Source: Glaciecola sp048820975 (GTDB lineage: Bacteria > Pseudomonadota > Gammaproteobacteria > Enterobacterales > Alteromonadaceae). Taken from it: DNA of 64,000 bases. Both the position numbers and the translations under genes were made by a program. This document shows, piece after piece, positions 25,425-34,944 of this stretch (its first letter is position 1; every line of letters begins with the position of its first letter). The stretch is taken from the NCBI RefSeq assembly GCF_048820975.1, contig NZ_JBMEUF010000001.1, positions 248,001 to 312,000 on the forward strand, in the 5' to 3' direction. The notes beneath the pieces were generated by a model. The model was not told the DNA's origin and made no database searches. It saw only the letters and a program-made list of their open reading frames with translations.

Positions 25425-27539
25425 GTGACTCCTATTACTAAAACTTTTCAGTATGGTCAACATACTGTAACTCTAGAAACTGGCGTAATCGCCAGACAAG
25501 CAAATGCTGCTGTTATGGCAAGCATGGATGATACTACTGTACTGGTAACAGTAGTGGGTAAAAAAGAAGCAAAGCCTGATCAGTCTTTTTTCCCTCTTAC
25601 CGTAAATTATCAAGAAAAAACCTACGCATCGGGTAAAATCCCAGGTGGTTTCTTTAAACGTGAAGGTCGTCCTTCTGAAAGCGAAACACTAATTGCTCGC
25701 TTGATTGACCGTCCAATTAGACCATTATTCCCTGAAGGCTTTAAAAACGAAGTTCAGGTGGTAATTACGGTTATTTCTGCAAATCCAGAAATTCCAACTG
25801 ATATTATTTCTCTTATTGGTACATCAGCGGCATTATCTATTTCAGGTATCCCGTTTAATGGTCCAGTAGGTGCTGCACGCGTTGGTTATATCAACGACGA
25901 GTTTGTATTAAACACCCGTACATCAGAAAATGAAACTAGCAAACTAGACTTAGTTGTTGCCGGTACAGAAAGCGCTGTATTAATGGTTGAGTCTGAAGCT
26001 GAAGTGCTTTCTGAAGATGTAATGCTTAGCGCGGTAATGTATGGCCATGAGCAATCTCAAGCGGTTGTAACTGCTGTTCGTGAATTTGCTGCTGAAGTGG
26101 GTACTGAAACGTGGAACTGGGTTGCTCCAGAGCAGAACGTAGAATTAAAAGATAAAGTAAAAGCTTTAGCAGAAAGCGGCATGACAGAAGCTTACCAAGT
26201 TTCTGACAAAATGGAGCGTAAAGACGCTGTAGAAGCGCTTACAAGCAAAACAGTTGAAGAACTTACCTCAGCTGACGAAAGCTTAGATCCAAAAGAAGTA
26301 TCAGAATTAGTTCATGAACTAGAAAGTGACGTTGTACGCTCACGCATTCTAGCGGGTGAAAAGCGTATTGATGGCCGCGATCCAGAAACGATTCGTGCCC
26401 TTCACGTAGCTACTGGCGTACTTCCACGTACACACGGTTCTGCTGTATTTACTCGTGGTGAAACCCAAGCATTGGTAGTTGCAACACTTGGTACTGAGCG
26501 TGATGCGCAAATGATTGACGGCCTTTCGGGTTTGACTAAAAACGCATTTATGTTGCATTACAACTTCCCTCCATACTGTGTTGGTGAAACTGGTATGATT
26601 GGTTCTCCTAAGCGTCGTGAGATTGGTCATGGTCGTCTTGCTAAACGTGGTATTCAAGCGGTAATGCCTAGCTTAGAAGAATTCCCGTATGTAGTGCGTG
26701 TTGTGTCTGAAATAACTGAATCAAACGGTTCTTCTTCAATGGCATCAGTATGTGGTACTTCACTAGCCCTTATGGATGCTGGCGTACCAATTAAAGCATC
26801 TGTAGCCGGTATTGCTATGGGTTTAGTTAAGTCTGATGACAACTTTGTTGTACTATCTGACATCCTTGGTGATGAAGATCACTTAGGTGACATGGACTTT
26901 AAAGTAGCGGGTACAACTGGCGGGATTACTGCTCTTCAAATGGATATTAAAATTGAAGGCATCACGCAGGAAATTATGCAAAAAGCGCTTAAGCAAGCTA
27001 AAGAAGCGCGTTTACACATTTTAGGTGTTATGGACCAAGCAATTGGCGGACACCGTGAAGAAATGTCTGAATATGCACCTCGCATCTATACTTTGAAAAT
27101 TAATACTGACAAGATTCGCGATGTTATTGGTAAAGGCGGCGCAACTATTCGCTCTATTACTGAAGAATCAGATACTAACATCGAAATTGAAGATGACGGT
27201 ACAATCAAAATTTTCGCAACAGAAAAAACTAAAGCTGATGCGGCTATAGCGCGTATAGAGCAAGTTACTGCTGAACTTGAAGTAGGTAAAACTTACCACG
27301 GTAAAGTAATGCGTATTGTTGACTTTGGTGCTTTCGTTGAAGTGCTTCCTGGTAAAGAAGGTTTGGTACACATTTCACAAATCGCTCATGAGCGTGTGAA
27401 TAAAGTGACTGACCACCTTTCTGAAGGCCAGCAAGTTGACGTTAAAGTAATGGAAATTGACCGTCAAAACCGCGTTCGTTTAAGTATGAAAGAGCTGCTT
27501 GAAAAACCAGCTAGCGAAGACAACGCAGGTAATGAATAA
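25425..27539 (+). CDS. pnp: Polyribonucleotide nucleotidyltransferase (PNPase)
   Basis: Phosphorolytic 3'-5' exoribonuclease, a core part of the RNA degradosome. It has 704 aa (E. coli 711). The start is a GTG at 25425 with AAAGGATAG upstream. Two RNase PH domains (about 1-230 and 310-540) are joined by an alpha-helical domain. The second carries the active-site region near MDFKVAGTTGGI (about 488-499). The KH domain contains IRDVIGKGGATIRSI (about 561-575). The S1 domain (about 620-690) contains GKVMRIVDFGAFVEVLPGKEGLVHISQI. It is monocistronic here, with its own promoter and terminator, unlike the usual rpsO-pnp pair. Confidence 0.98.
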   Translation: MTPITKTFQYGQHTVTLETGVIARQANAAVMASMDDTTVLVTVVGKKEAKPDQSFFPLTVNYQEKTYASGKIPGGFFKREGRPSESETLIARLIDRPIRPLFPEGFKNEVQVVITVISANPEIPTDIISLIGTSAALSISGIPFNGPVGAARVGYINDEFVLNTRTSENETSKLDLVVAGTESAVLMVESEAEVLSEDVMLSAVMYGHEQSQAVVTAVREFAAEVGTETWNWVAPEQNVELKDKVKALAESGMTEAYQVSDKMERKDAVEALTSKTVEELTSADESLDPKEVSELVHELESDVVRSRILAGEKRIDGRDPETIRALHVATGVLPRTHGSAVFTRGETQALVVATLGTERDAQMIDGLSGLTKNAFMLHYNFPPYCVGETGMIGSPKRREIGHGRLAKRGIQAVMPSLEEFPYVVRVVSEITESNGSSSMASVCGTSLALMDAGVPIKASVAGIAMGLVKSDDNFVVLSDILGDEDHLGDMDFKVAGTTGGITALQMDIKIEGITQEIMQKALKQAKEARLHILGVMDQAIGGHREEMSEYAPRIYTLKINTDKIRDVIGKGGATIRSITEESDTNIEIEDDGTIKIFATEKTKADAAIARIEQVTAELEVGKTYHGKVMRIVDFGAFVEVLPGKEGLVHISQIAHERVNKVTDHLSEGQQVDVKVMEIDRQNRVRLSMKELLEKPASEDNAGNE

Positions 27540-27558
27540 ACGTTAAATAACGTTTATT
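27535..27558 (+). other. Perfect hairpin over the pnp stop codon
   Basis: AATAAACGTT (27535-27544) and AACGTTTATT (27549-27558) form a perfect 10-bp stem around AAAT. The left arm contains the pnp TAA stop. There is no T-run, and a separate terminator follows. Confidence 0.5.
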
Positions 27559-27566
27559 GAAAATAC

Positions 27567-27606
27567 AAACCGCTAGCTTGTTTCAAACAGTTGGCGGTTT
27601 TTTTTT
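27567..27606 (+). terminator. Intrinsic terminator of pnp
   Basis: AAACCGC (27567-27573) and GCGGTTT (27594-27600) close an imperfect inner stem and are followed by a run of T to 27606. Confidence 0.8.
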
Positions 27607-27632
27607 AGTGAATATAGTAAAGAATTTTAATC

Positions 27633-27920
27633 ATGGAAAATAAACAAATAGAAGCAGAAGCGGCAACCTTGCAACGCTTACTTAGTCATTTAGATAATAA
27701 CAAACAAGTACAAAACATCGATTTAATGATTTTGGCTGATTTTTGTCGTAATTGTTTATCAAAATGGTATTTGCAGGAAGCTAATGAACGTGGTCTTGAT
27801 ATAAGTGATGAACAAGCCCGTGAACATATTTACAAGATGCCTTACAGCGAATGGAAAGCAAATCATCAATTACCTGCAACACCAGAACAATTAGCCGCAT
27901 TTGAGGCTAAGAAAAAGTAA
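27633..27920 (+). CDS. DUF1244 family protein
   Basis: A 95-aa soluble protein matching the DUF1244 family (SMc04008-like fold). The signature is LADFCRNCLSKWY (about 32-44), with two closely spaced cysteines, followed by YKMPYSEWKANHQ (about 70-82). The function is unknown; the paired cysteines and the conserved Trp could bind a metal or ligand, which is inference. The rest is helical with a Lys-rich C-terminus. It lies between the pnp terminator and nlpI with a weak ribosome site. Confidence 0.88.
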   Translation: MENKQIEAEAATLQRLLSHLDNNKQVQNIDLMILADFCRNCLSKWYLQEANERGLDISDEQAREHIYKMPYSEWKANHQLPATPEQLAAFEAKKK

Positions 27921-27998
27921 AAGCTTATGCTTTGTTGCAGTAAATTTTGCTATATTGAACTTAATGCATCCTAAGAATACTAGGGAACCAGTAATATT

Positions 27999-28892
27999 GT
28001 GAGAAAACATTATTTAAAATTGGTAGTTTTGTTGTGTTTATCAACATTCTTTACCGGGTGTGTGAGTAGTCAAAAACCCGATCCATTTATGAGCGGCTTG
28101 CTTTTAGCTGAGGCTGAGCCTATTAGCCCGCGTATTCAAATTTCAATCGCTCAGTACAATGAGTGGCTGTATCGGGCGGAGTTAAGCTCAAAAGAGCGTT
28201 CTGAATTACTGTTTCAACGCGGTGTTGCTTATGATGCAATTGGTTTATCTAGCTTAGCGCGTCGCGATTACGCAGAATCAATTAAACTCAACCCGGCTTT
28301 TGCGGCGGCGCATAACTCAGTAGGGGTGCACTACATTCAAGCTGGCATGTTTATGTTAGCTTATGAATCATTTGACGCAAGTTTGGACATAAACCCTGAA
28401 TACTCAAACGCCATTTTAAATCGAGGGATTGCTTTGTACTATGGGGGCCGTTCTGAGCTTGCAGTACAAGATACTCAGCAGTTCTTAAATGAAGATAAAA
28501 GTGACCCTATAAGAGCCATATGGCACTACATTACAAAGCGCAGCAATAATGCAGAACTTGCCATTGTTGAGCTTGCTGATAACCGCGAATTCATTGACTC
28601 AAATGACTGGACGAGCAGTATTATAGATTTTTATTTAGGCGAGGTGCCTGAGAGTAGAGTTATTGCTAGTTTGCTGGCCGATGTGAAAAGCCAAACACAA
28701 TTGAATCATAGACTATGTGAAGCTTATTTCTATTTAGGGAAGTTTTATGCGTGGCAAGGACACAGAGGCAAAGCTGAAAATTACTTTAAATTATCGTTAA
28801 GTACCAATGTGTATGAATATATTGAGCACAAGTATTCACGCATTGAATTAGCTAACTTGCGCCAAGTCCAGCCTGTTGATGCACCCAAATAG
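27999..28892 (+). CDS. nlpI: Lipoprotein NlpI (TPR adaptor)
   Basis: Outer-membrane lipoprotein with TPR repeats. In E. coli it docks the Prc protease to peptidoglycan hydrolases such as MepS. It has 297 aa (E. coli 294). The GTG start at 27999 is preceded by AGGGA. The signal peptide ends in a lipobox with Cys21 (FFTGC). TPR units span about residues 60-165 (for example SLARRDYAESIKLNP and AYESFDASLDINPEYSNAILNRG) and a helical C-terminal part follows. It lies downstream of pnp, as in E. coli pnp-nlpI. The next gene starts 3 nt after its stop and encodes a probable secreted metallopeptidase-like protein, so they are likely cotranscribed. Confidence 0.95.
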   Translation: MRKHYLKLVVLLCLSTFFTGCVSSQKPDPFMSGLLLAEAEPISPRIQISIAQYNEWLYRAELSSKERSELLFQRGVAYDAIGLSSLARRDYAESIKLNPAFAAAHNSVGVHYIQAGMFMLAYESFDASLDINPEYSNAILNRGIALYYGGRSELAVQDTQQFLNEDKSDPIRAIWHYITKRSNNAELAIVELADNREFIDSNDWTSSIIDFYLGEVPESRVIASLLADVKSQTQLNHRLCEAYFYLGKFYAWQGHRGKAENYFKLSLSTNVYEYIEHKYSRIELANLRQVQPVDAPK

Positions 28893-28895
28893 ACT

Positions 28896-30329
28896 ATGTT
28901 GATTGCACGTAAGTTACTCGTTCTGCTGCTACTGTTCTTTATGACGAGTACTGGGCTTTCTGGTAGCTCTACCTATAGCTCAGTTGTACTTACCCATTAT
29001 TTTGAGCAGCCTAAGAATACACAAAAGCTAAATCTAATTTGGCCAGCGGCTTCTCACCAATATTTGTCATCAGGCTCATCTTCACTACTCTCCACAATGG
29101 TCAGAAAGGCAATAGAGCAGTCTAATGAGTATTGGCTTACCCAAGCCGCCTTAATGAATCATCTTGAAGCTCAACTCGAACTGGCTAGGCGCACTTCTAA
29201 AGAAACCATTAAAAAATTTTGGTGGTTGCAAGCGGCGCAAAGTGGACATAGTGCAAGTTATTTTGAATTGGCGCTTGTAGAAAACGACTTTGACTTACGG
29301 ATTAGCTATTTAGAGCGCGCTGCATTAGCTGAGTACCAGCCTGCTGTTATTGCCTTGTCACAATATTGGTACGATACAGGGCATAAGGAAAAAGCCATAA
29401 AATGGCTAGTTAAAGCGGCTAAGTATGATCCCCTTAGTGAATATTATTTAGGCCGCTTATTATGGAAGCAGGGGAAGCATGAACAAGCTAACATTCATTT
29501 TAAGTCAGCAGGAAAAAGCATTGATGAAGCAAAGGATTTAGCAATATTAAATGAGCTTCATTCTCCTGTAAGCGTTCAGGATTGGCTAAATAAAGATAAA
29601 CAGTTACAGCCTAAATGTGCCCAGCAATTACAATTTGTGGCAAATAATTTAGACAGTGCCGTCCAGGCTAAAAAGTTTATGCGAAAATTTCAAAAAGATG
29701 CACGCTTCGAGCAATTGCCTATTTGTATCAACAATCTTGTTTGGCTGAACGAAGGGGCGTTATCTTGCCAACTTGAGGGGCACCGCCAACGTTGTGATTT
29801 AAGCGAGATAGCCGCTTCTATAGGGAAGCAGAACTTTACACATTTGGTCTTTTTTCTGCCTAATGGGACGGCTTACGTTCAACATGGCCTTATGTATCTA
29901 GACCAAGCAGATACCTATTCTGTATTTGTGCACGAACTGGCGCATTTTGCAGGATTTATTGATGAGTATGCTATTTCAAGTGATTTAGCTGAGCAATATT
30001 GCTCAAATTTTTCAGCTCCTAACTTCTATGTTGGCGATTCTTTATATAGCTCTAGTCGTTTCAATACATGGCAACAACACTATCAGAAAGTAGCTGACGT
30101 GAATTATGAAATAAGCATTAATAATGAATTGCCGGTAAATGCAGAGCTTGCTATTTCACCCTCTAGAACTTGCAACAAGCTAGGTATCCAAAGCGTAAAG
30201 CCATCAATAGATATTACGTTTATGGAGCATCATGATACTAATCATATTCCCCCACTATATTTACAGCTATGGAAATCTCAATTAAGTAATGCTCACGGTT
30301 TTATTGCTGTTGCAGAAGCGCTTAATTAA
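28896..30329 (+). CDS. Secreted Sel1-like repeat protein with a zincin-type HExxHxxGxxDE motif
   Basis: A 477-aa protein with no name I recognise. A signal peptide or N-terminal anchor covers about residues 1-24 and has no lipobox. Helical Sel1/TPR-like repeats occupy about 85-215 (for example WLVKAAKYDPLSEYYLGRLLW). The C-terminal domain has H346ELAH350FAG353FID356E, a metzincin-like zinc motif in which Asp356 could be the third ligand, as in families with HExxHxxGxxD; the DEY ending also recalls peptidase family M64. FMEHHDTNH at 442-450 could act as a Met-turn. Six cysteines after residue 240 suggest disulfides in the periplasm. It starts 3 nt after nlpI. Protease activity is inferred from the motif only. 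Confidence 0.75.
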   Translation: MLIARKLLVLLLLFFMTSTGLSGSSTYSSVVLTHYFEQPKNTQKLNLIWPAASHQYLSSGSSSLLSTMVRKAIEQSNEYWLTQAALMNHLEAQLELARRTSKETIKKFWWLQAAQSGHSASYFELALVENDFDLRISYLERAALAEYQPAVIALSQYWYDTGHKEKAIKWLVKAAKYDPLSEYYLGRLLWKQGKHEQANIHFKSAGKSIDEAKDLAILNELHSPVSVQDWLNKDKQLQPKCAQQLQFVANNLDSAVQAKKFMRKFQKDARFEQLPICINNLVWLNEGALSCQLEGHRQRCDLSEIAASIGKQNFTHLVFFLPNGTAYVQHGLMYLDQADTYSVFVHELAHFAGFIDEYAISSDLAEQYCSNFSAPNFYVGDSLYSSSRFNTWQQHYQKVADVNYEISINNELPVNAELAISPSRTCNKLGIQSVKPSIDITFMEHHDTNHIPPLYLQLWKSQLSNAHGFIAVAEALN

Positions 30330-30386
30330 ACTTCACTTGAGCAGCAAATAAATCAAGGCTGGCGAATATCGGCAAGGCCTTTTAAT

Positions 30387-31160
30387 TTAGCGCTGCCTTT
30401 CTTTGATGTGTTTGTAATTATCTACATATAGAGCTGTGGCACCACAAATAGCAACAGGCATTACAATAAAATTAACAATTGGAATAAACGAAAAAATGTT
30501 TACCATTATGCCAAAACTAAAAGCGCGTGATTTATCATCCCGCAAAGTATCGCGGGTTATATGAAAGCTACCTTTGTGGTTATCAAATGGGTAGTCTACA
30601 TACTGTATTGCCATCATCCACGCGGTGAATAAAAACCAAATTACTTGCCCAATAACAGGCAGTATAAAGAATAAGAGCAAAAATCCTATCGCTCTGGGAA
30701 TGAAGTAAACTAGCTTTGATACCTCTCGCCCCATGGTTCTGGGTATGTCCTTAACAACATCCATTAAACCTTCATCACCCATTTGTTCATTACTTAAATA
30801 ACGCTCAACCTTCTCGCTCAATAAACCATTAAACGGCGCGGCAATCCAGTTGGCTAGTGTGCCAAATATAAGCGCGAAAATGAGTAAAACCGTAATGATT
30901 GCGATGGGCCACAGTATGTATATAAGGCTTGTTTTTAGCCAACCTAGCCAGTCAGGAATAATGTTAATAATATAATCAACAGAACTTTGAATGTAGTCGA
31001 GGAGAAAATAAAATGCCGAACAAAAAAGAATAAGATTAATAAACAAAGGAATTAACACAAACCGTTTAAGGCCTTTAGTTTTGATTAAATCAAAGCCTTG
31101 AAAAAAATAGCTAGCACCGCCTCTGTTTGTTTGCGGTGAGTACTTTGTTTCGTAATGCAC
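30387..31160 (-). CDS. cysZ: Sulfate transporter CysZ
   Basis: Inner-membrane sulfate permease feeding cysteine synthesis. It has 257 aa (E. coli 253). The N-terminal GGASYFFQGFDLIKTKGLKRFVLIPLFINL is the family start (residues about 14-42). Four or more hydrophobic segments follow, with the central re-entrant helical region at about 105-150. The C-terminal charged tail is KHIKERQR. In E. coli it sits beside zipA-ligA. Here it is divergent from smc, which precedes zipA-ligA, so the neighbourhood is conserved with smc inserted. Confidence 0.93.
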   Translation of the reverse strand: MHYETKYSPQTNRGGASYFFQGFDLIKTKGLKRFVLIPLFINLILFCSAFYFLLDYIQSSVDYIINIIPDWLGWLKTSLIYILWPIAIITVLLIFALIFGTLANWIAAPFNGLLSEKVERYLSNEQMGDEGLMDVVKDIPRTMGREVSKLVYFIPRAIGFLLLFFILPVIGQVIWFLFTAWMMAIQYVDYPFDNHKGSFHITRDTLRDDKSRAFSFGIMVNIFSFIPIVNFIVMPVAICGATALYVDNYKHIKERQR

Positions 31161-31393
31161 ATTATCTCCATATTCTTGATTTTACTAATGGGTATCATTA
31201 GTGAAAATTAAACCGTGTAACAGCATAAGGCTGTAATAATTGATGCAAATTATAAAGGTAGTCAAACACGAGAGCTAGTCACAAATCGTCACAAAGTGTG
31301 TCAATGAACAAATTTACCGCGCTATAAGGCCAATATTGGTGTTTGAACACGCTATGATCTACACTATATAAATACCTATTTGAATTGTGCGAA

Positions 31394-31416
31394 GTTTACT
31401 TTATAAAGTGGTAAAC
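31394..31416 (+). promoter_or_regulatory. Palindromic element upstream of smc
   Basis: GTTTAC (31394-31399) and GTAAAC (31411-31416) flank a perfect 12-bp palindrome ACTTTATAAAGT (31398-31409), 41 nt before the smc ATG. It could be an operator in the cysZ/smc divergent spacer. No regulator is identified. Confidence 0.35.
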
Positions 31417-31456
31417 GCTTAAAATAACTGAATAATCGAACCATAATAATAATTAC

Positions 31457-34400
31457 ATGCGACTCAAAAAGATCCGTCTAGCAGGGTTTAAATCCTTTGT
31501 TGATCCAACCAATATTCCTTTTCCAGGGGATATGACTGCGGTTGTGGGTCCAAATGGCTGTGGGAAATCAAATGTAATTGACGCGGTCAGATGGGTACTA
31601 GGTGAATCTTCAGCTAAAAATCTGCGCGGTGATTCTATGACTGACGTCATTTTTAATGGCTCCAGTGCGCGCAAACCTGTTTCGCAATGCTCTGTTGAAT
31701 TAGTGTTTGATAATAGCTCGGGTCGTATTCAAGGTGAATTTGCAGCTTTCAACGAAATTTCAGTCAAGCGCCTTGTAACGAAAGATGCGGTATCGAGTTA
31801 TTTTCTAAATAGCGCCAAATGCAGGCGTCGAGATATTACTGACTTGTTTTTAGGAACAGGCTTAGGCCCAAGAAGTTATGCCATTATTGAACAAGGCATG
31901 ATCTCAAAATTAATTGAATCTAAACCTCAAGATTTACGTGTATTTATAGAAGAAGCCGCTGGAATTTCCAAATACAAAGAGCGCCGCAAAGAAACGCAAA
32001 CACGCATTGCTCACACAAAGGAAAACCTTGATAGGCTAGAAGATGTTCGTCAAGAACTCGGTGATCAAATTGCCAAGTTAAAGCGCCAAGCGATTGCGGC
32101 AACTCGCTACAAAGAACTCAAGCAAGAGGAACGCACACTCAAAGCCGAACTAGCAACCATTAAATGGTTAGCACAAAGCAAGCAGCAAGCTAATTTACAG
32201 CAGCAAATTGACGAAAAAAACATTGAATTAGATAGCCTAAGCAGCAGCCAACAAGGTGATGAATCGGGCTTGCATGCCTTAAAGAATGATCAACTAATGG
32301 TAAAACAGCAAATTGATGATATTCAGCAAACAGTATTTAATACAGGTACGGAAATAACCAAGCTTGAACAGTCACAATTATTTGCACAAAAACGTTTAAC
32401 ACAAATTCAATCAGAAGTTGCTCAGCTGAAACAGGCTGAGAGCGCTTTAACTATAAATGTAGAACAGTTAAACCGAGAGTTAGAACAAACTAAAGTGAAA
32501 TTGTTAGATGCAGAGCCGCAAAAAGAACTACTTGAAGAGCAAGTGTTTGAACTTGAAAATATAAAGCATGAAGTTGATGAAAAGTTGCAGGCTTTCTTGC
32601 GAGAGAGCAAATCAGATGACGATATTTACCATAGTAAAAAACAGGTATTGCAGCAAAAGCACGGCCAAATTCAACAAAGTCTAGCTATTCAACAACGCCT
32701 AAACACACGTATTGTAGAGTTAAACCAAGAGCTTAGTGAGCAAAATATTGCTGATATAGAGCTTAGCCTCGCGCAAACCGAAAGTAGTTTAGAAGACGCA
32801 ATGTTGCAAGCTGAGTTAGCACAAACGAATTGGCAACAATTATCAGATGATCAAGCTCGTCATAGAAGTCAATTATCTGAACAAAGAAAGCTTGTGTCAT
32901 CACAAGAAGCTCAAGTATTAGGCATTACTACTAAGAAACAAACGTTAGAAGATATGCAGGTTCTACCGGCGGGTATTAATGGTGTTCTAGAAAATTTGCA
33001 ATTAGACAGCGCCAAAGCTTGTTGGGAGTACTTCTCAGTTAAGCCAGGTTACGAAAAAGCATTGGATGCTGCCTTTCAAGAAATTCAAGAAGGTTCAGTG
33101 TTAAACACCAGTTTAACCGTTAACTTGCTAACAAAACTTCCTCACAATTCGCCGCCTATATTGTTTGATGAAAATTTTATTCGTAAAAAAACTGAGGGGA
33201 GTTTAGCGTCGGTTATATTAAATGACGCGGTGCCAGAATTTACAAACCATATTTTTGTGTGCGACACAGTAGTTGATGCTTTAGATAAAATAAATGAAGG
33301 TGGCAATGTTCAAAAGGTGGTGACCAAAGATGGCACTATACTCACGCCTTCGAGTATTATTTTTGCCAAACAAAGTGATACTAAGGTGCTGCGTAAAGCA
33401 CAAATAGATCAGCTTTCGCAAACATTGCAGCAATTAACACCTGAACTTGAAGAGGCAAACCTGAAGTTAGCAGCCTTAGTTGAGCAAGAAGCAAGTTTGG
33501 CAAGTGCACAAATAGCGCAAAGCAATATTTTGCAAGAAGCGAAGGTGCAGGTACAAAAATATGAACTGGAACACAAAAACTTAGTGTTTCAGCAGAGCCA
33601 GTTTGCAAAACGCAACGATAGGCTTTTACAAGATATTAGCAAGCAAGAAATTGAACTAGAGCAAGAAGCGATGTTATTAGAAACCGTCACTGAACAAGTT
33701 GAAGAGTTAAGTGAAGAGCTAGCGCTTTTAGAAGATAATCGCTCACAAAACCAACACGAAAGCGATAATTTGCAGCAACAGCAGCAAAATACTCAAATTC
33801 AGTTCAATCAGCTGCAAGCTAAACTACATCAACACGCACTGTTGTATCAGCAACTACAAAATAGCATTACCGTATTGCAAGAACAAACCGCAAGTAAGCA
33901 AACTAGCTTAATCGCAAACCAAGAAAAACTAGCAATGCTGCAAGAAGAAGCTGAAGATTTGAATATGCCAAGTCACGAGCAAGAACAAAAGCTGCAAAGC
34001 CTATTGCTTGAACAAGAGCAACACCGAGCAAAATTAGAAACGGCGAGAGTGAGCTTGGAAAAAATAGAAAGCGATATTGCGGATTTAGAAAAAGGGCAAC
34101 ACGGTATAGTTGCAAAAATGGATAAGATAAAAGCAGAAATTGCGAGCTTGCGTATTCAAAGTGAAACCACAAAGGTGCGAGCCCAATCGCATATTGAGCA
34201 ACTAGCTGAATTATCGCAGTCAGTGAAAGACATTATTGCTACTCTAGATGAACAGGCTGAAGAAAAACTTTGGCAAAGTAAACTTGATAAAGTAGTGCAA
34301 AGTTTATCTAGATTAGGCGCCGTGAACTTAGCAGCGGTTGAAGAATATGAGCAACAATTTGAACGCAAAAAGCATTTAGATGATCAAAATGATGACCTTA

Positions 34401-34924
34401 CTCAAGCCCTTGATACCCTTGAAACTGCCATGCGAAAGATTGATAAGGAAACGCGTACTCGTTTTAAATATACGTTTGACCAAGTAAATGGGGATTTAAA
34501 AATGTTATTTCCCAAAGTGTTTGGCGGAGGCTCGGCTTACCTTGATTTAACCGGCGATGACCTGTTAGAAACAGGGGTTACAATAATGGCAAGGCCACCT
34601 GGGAAGAAAAATAGTACAATTCATCTATTATCTGGTGGAGAAAAAGCGCTAACCGCATTATCATTGGTGTTTGCTATATTTAGATTAAATCCAGCACCGT
34701 TTTGTTTGCTTGATGAAGTAGATGCACCGTTAGACGATGCTAATGTGGGAAGATTTTGTCGATTGGTTTCAGAAATGTCTAAATCAGTTCAATTTATTTA
34801 CATCACCCACAATAAGATTGCAATGGAGATGGCGACCCATTTAACCGGTGTGACAATGGCTGAACCGGGTGTATCGCGCATGGTTGCGGTAGATATGGAA
34901 CAGGCTTTGGCAATTGCAGAATAA
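31457..34924 (+). CDS. smc: Chromosome segregation protein SMC
   Basis: SMC ATPase that compacts and segregates chromosomes together with ScpA and ScpB. It has 1155 aa. The N-terminal head starts MRLKKIRLAGFKSF with Walker A GPNGCGKSN at about residues 32-40. A long coiled coil (about 165-490, rich in Gln, Glu and Lys) leads to the hinge (about 500-640). A return coiled coil (about 650-1000) follows. The C-terminal head has signature LSGGEKALTAL (about 1057-1067) and Walker B CLLDEVDAPLDD. The hinge is normal in length and the conserved LDDANVGRF follows. Its presence argues for an SMC-ScpAB rather than a MukBEF lineage. The order smc-zipA-ligA is shared with pseudomonads. Confidence 0.97.
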   Translation: MRLKKIRLAGFKSFVDPTNIPFPGDMTAVVGPNGCGKSNVIDAVRWVLGESSAKNLRGDSMTDVIFNGSSARKPVSQCSVELVFDNSSGRIQGEFAAFNEISVKRLVTKDAVSSYFLNSAKCRRRDITDLFLGTGLGPRSYAIIEQGMISKLIESKPQDLRVFIEEAAGISKYKERRKETQTRIAHTKENLDRLEDVRQELGDQIAKLKRQAIAATRYKELKQEERTLKAELATIKWLAQSKQQANLQQQIDEKNIELDSLSSSQQGDESGLHALKNDQLMVKQQIDDIQQTVFNTGTEITKLEQSQLFAQKRLTQIQSEVAQLKQAESALTINVEQLNRELEQTKVKLLDAEPQKELLEEQVFELENIKHEVDEKLQAFLRESKSDDDIYHSKKQVLQQKHGQIQQSLAIQQRLNTRIVELNQELSEQNIADIELSLAQTESSLEDAMLQAELAQTNWQQLSDDQARHRSQLSEQRKLVSSQEAQVLGITTKKQTLEDMQVLPAGINGVLENLQLDSAKACWEYFSVKPGYEKALDAAFQEIQEGSVLNTSLTVNLLTKLPHNSPPILFDENFIRKKTEGSLASVILNDAVPEFTNHIFVCDTVVDALDKINEGGNVQKVVTKDGTILTPSSIIFAKQSDTKVLRKAQIDQLSQTLQQLTPELEEANLKLAALVEQEASLASAQIAQSNILQEAKVQVQKYELEHKNLVFQQSQFAKRNDRLLQDISKQEIELEQEAMLLETVTEQVEELSEELALLEDNRSQNQHESDNLQQQQQNTQIQFNQLQAKLHQHALLYQQLQNSITVLQEQTASKQTSLIANQEKLAMLQEEAEDLNMPSHEQEQKLQSLLLEQEQHRAKLETARVSLEKIESDIADLEKGQHGIVAKMDKIKAEIASLRIQSETTKVRAQSHIEQLAELSQSVKDIIATLDEQAEEKLWQSKLDKVVQSLSRLGAVNLAAVEEYEQQFERKKHLDDQNDDLTQALDTLETAMRKIDKETRTRFKYTFDQVNGDLKMLFPKVFGGGSAYLDLTGDDLLETGVTIMARPPGKKNSTIHLLSGGEKALTALSLVFAIFRLNPAPFCLLDEVDAPLDDANVGRFCRLVSEMSKSVQFIYITHNKIAMEMATHLTGVTMAEPGVSRMVAVDMEQALAIAE

Positions 34925-34944
34925 TATAAAAATAAAGGGCAATA

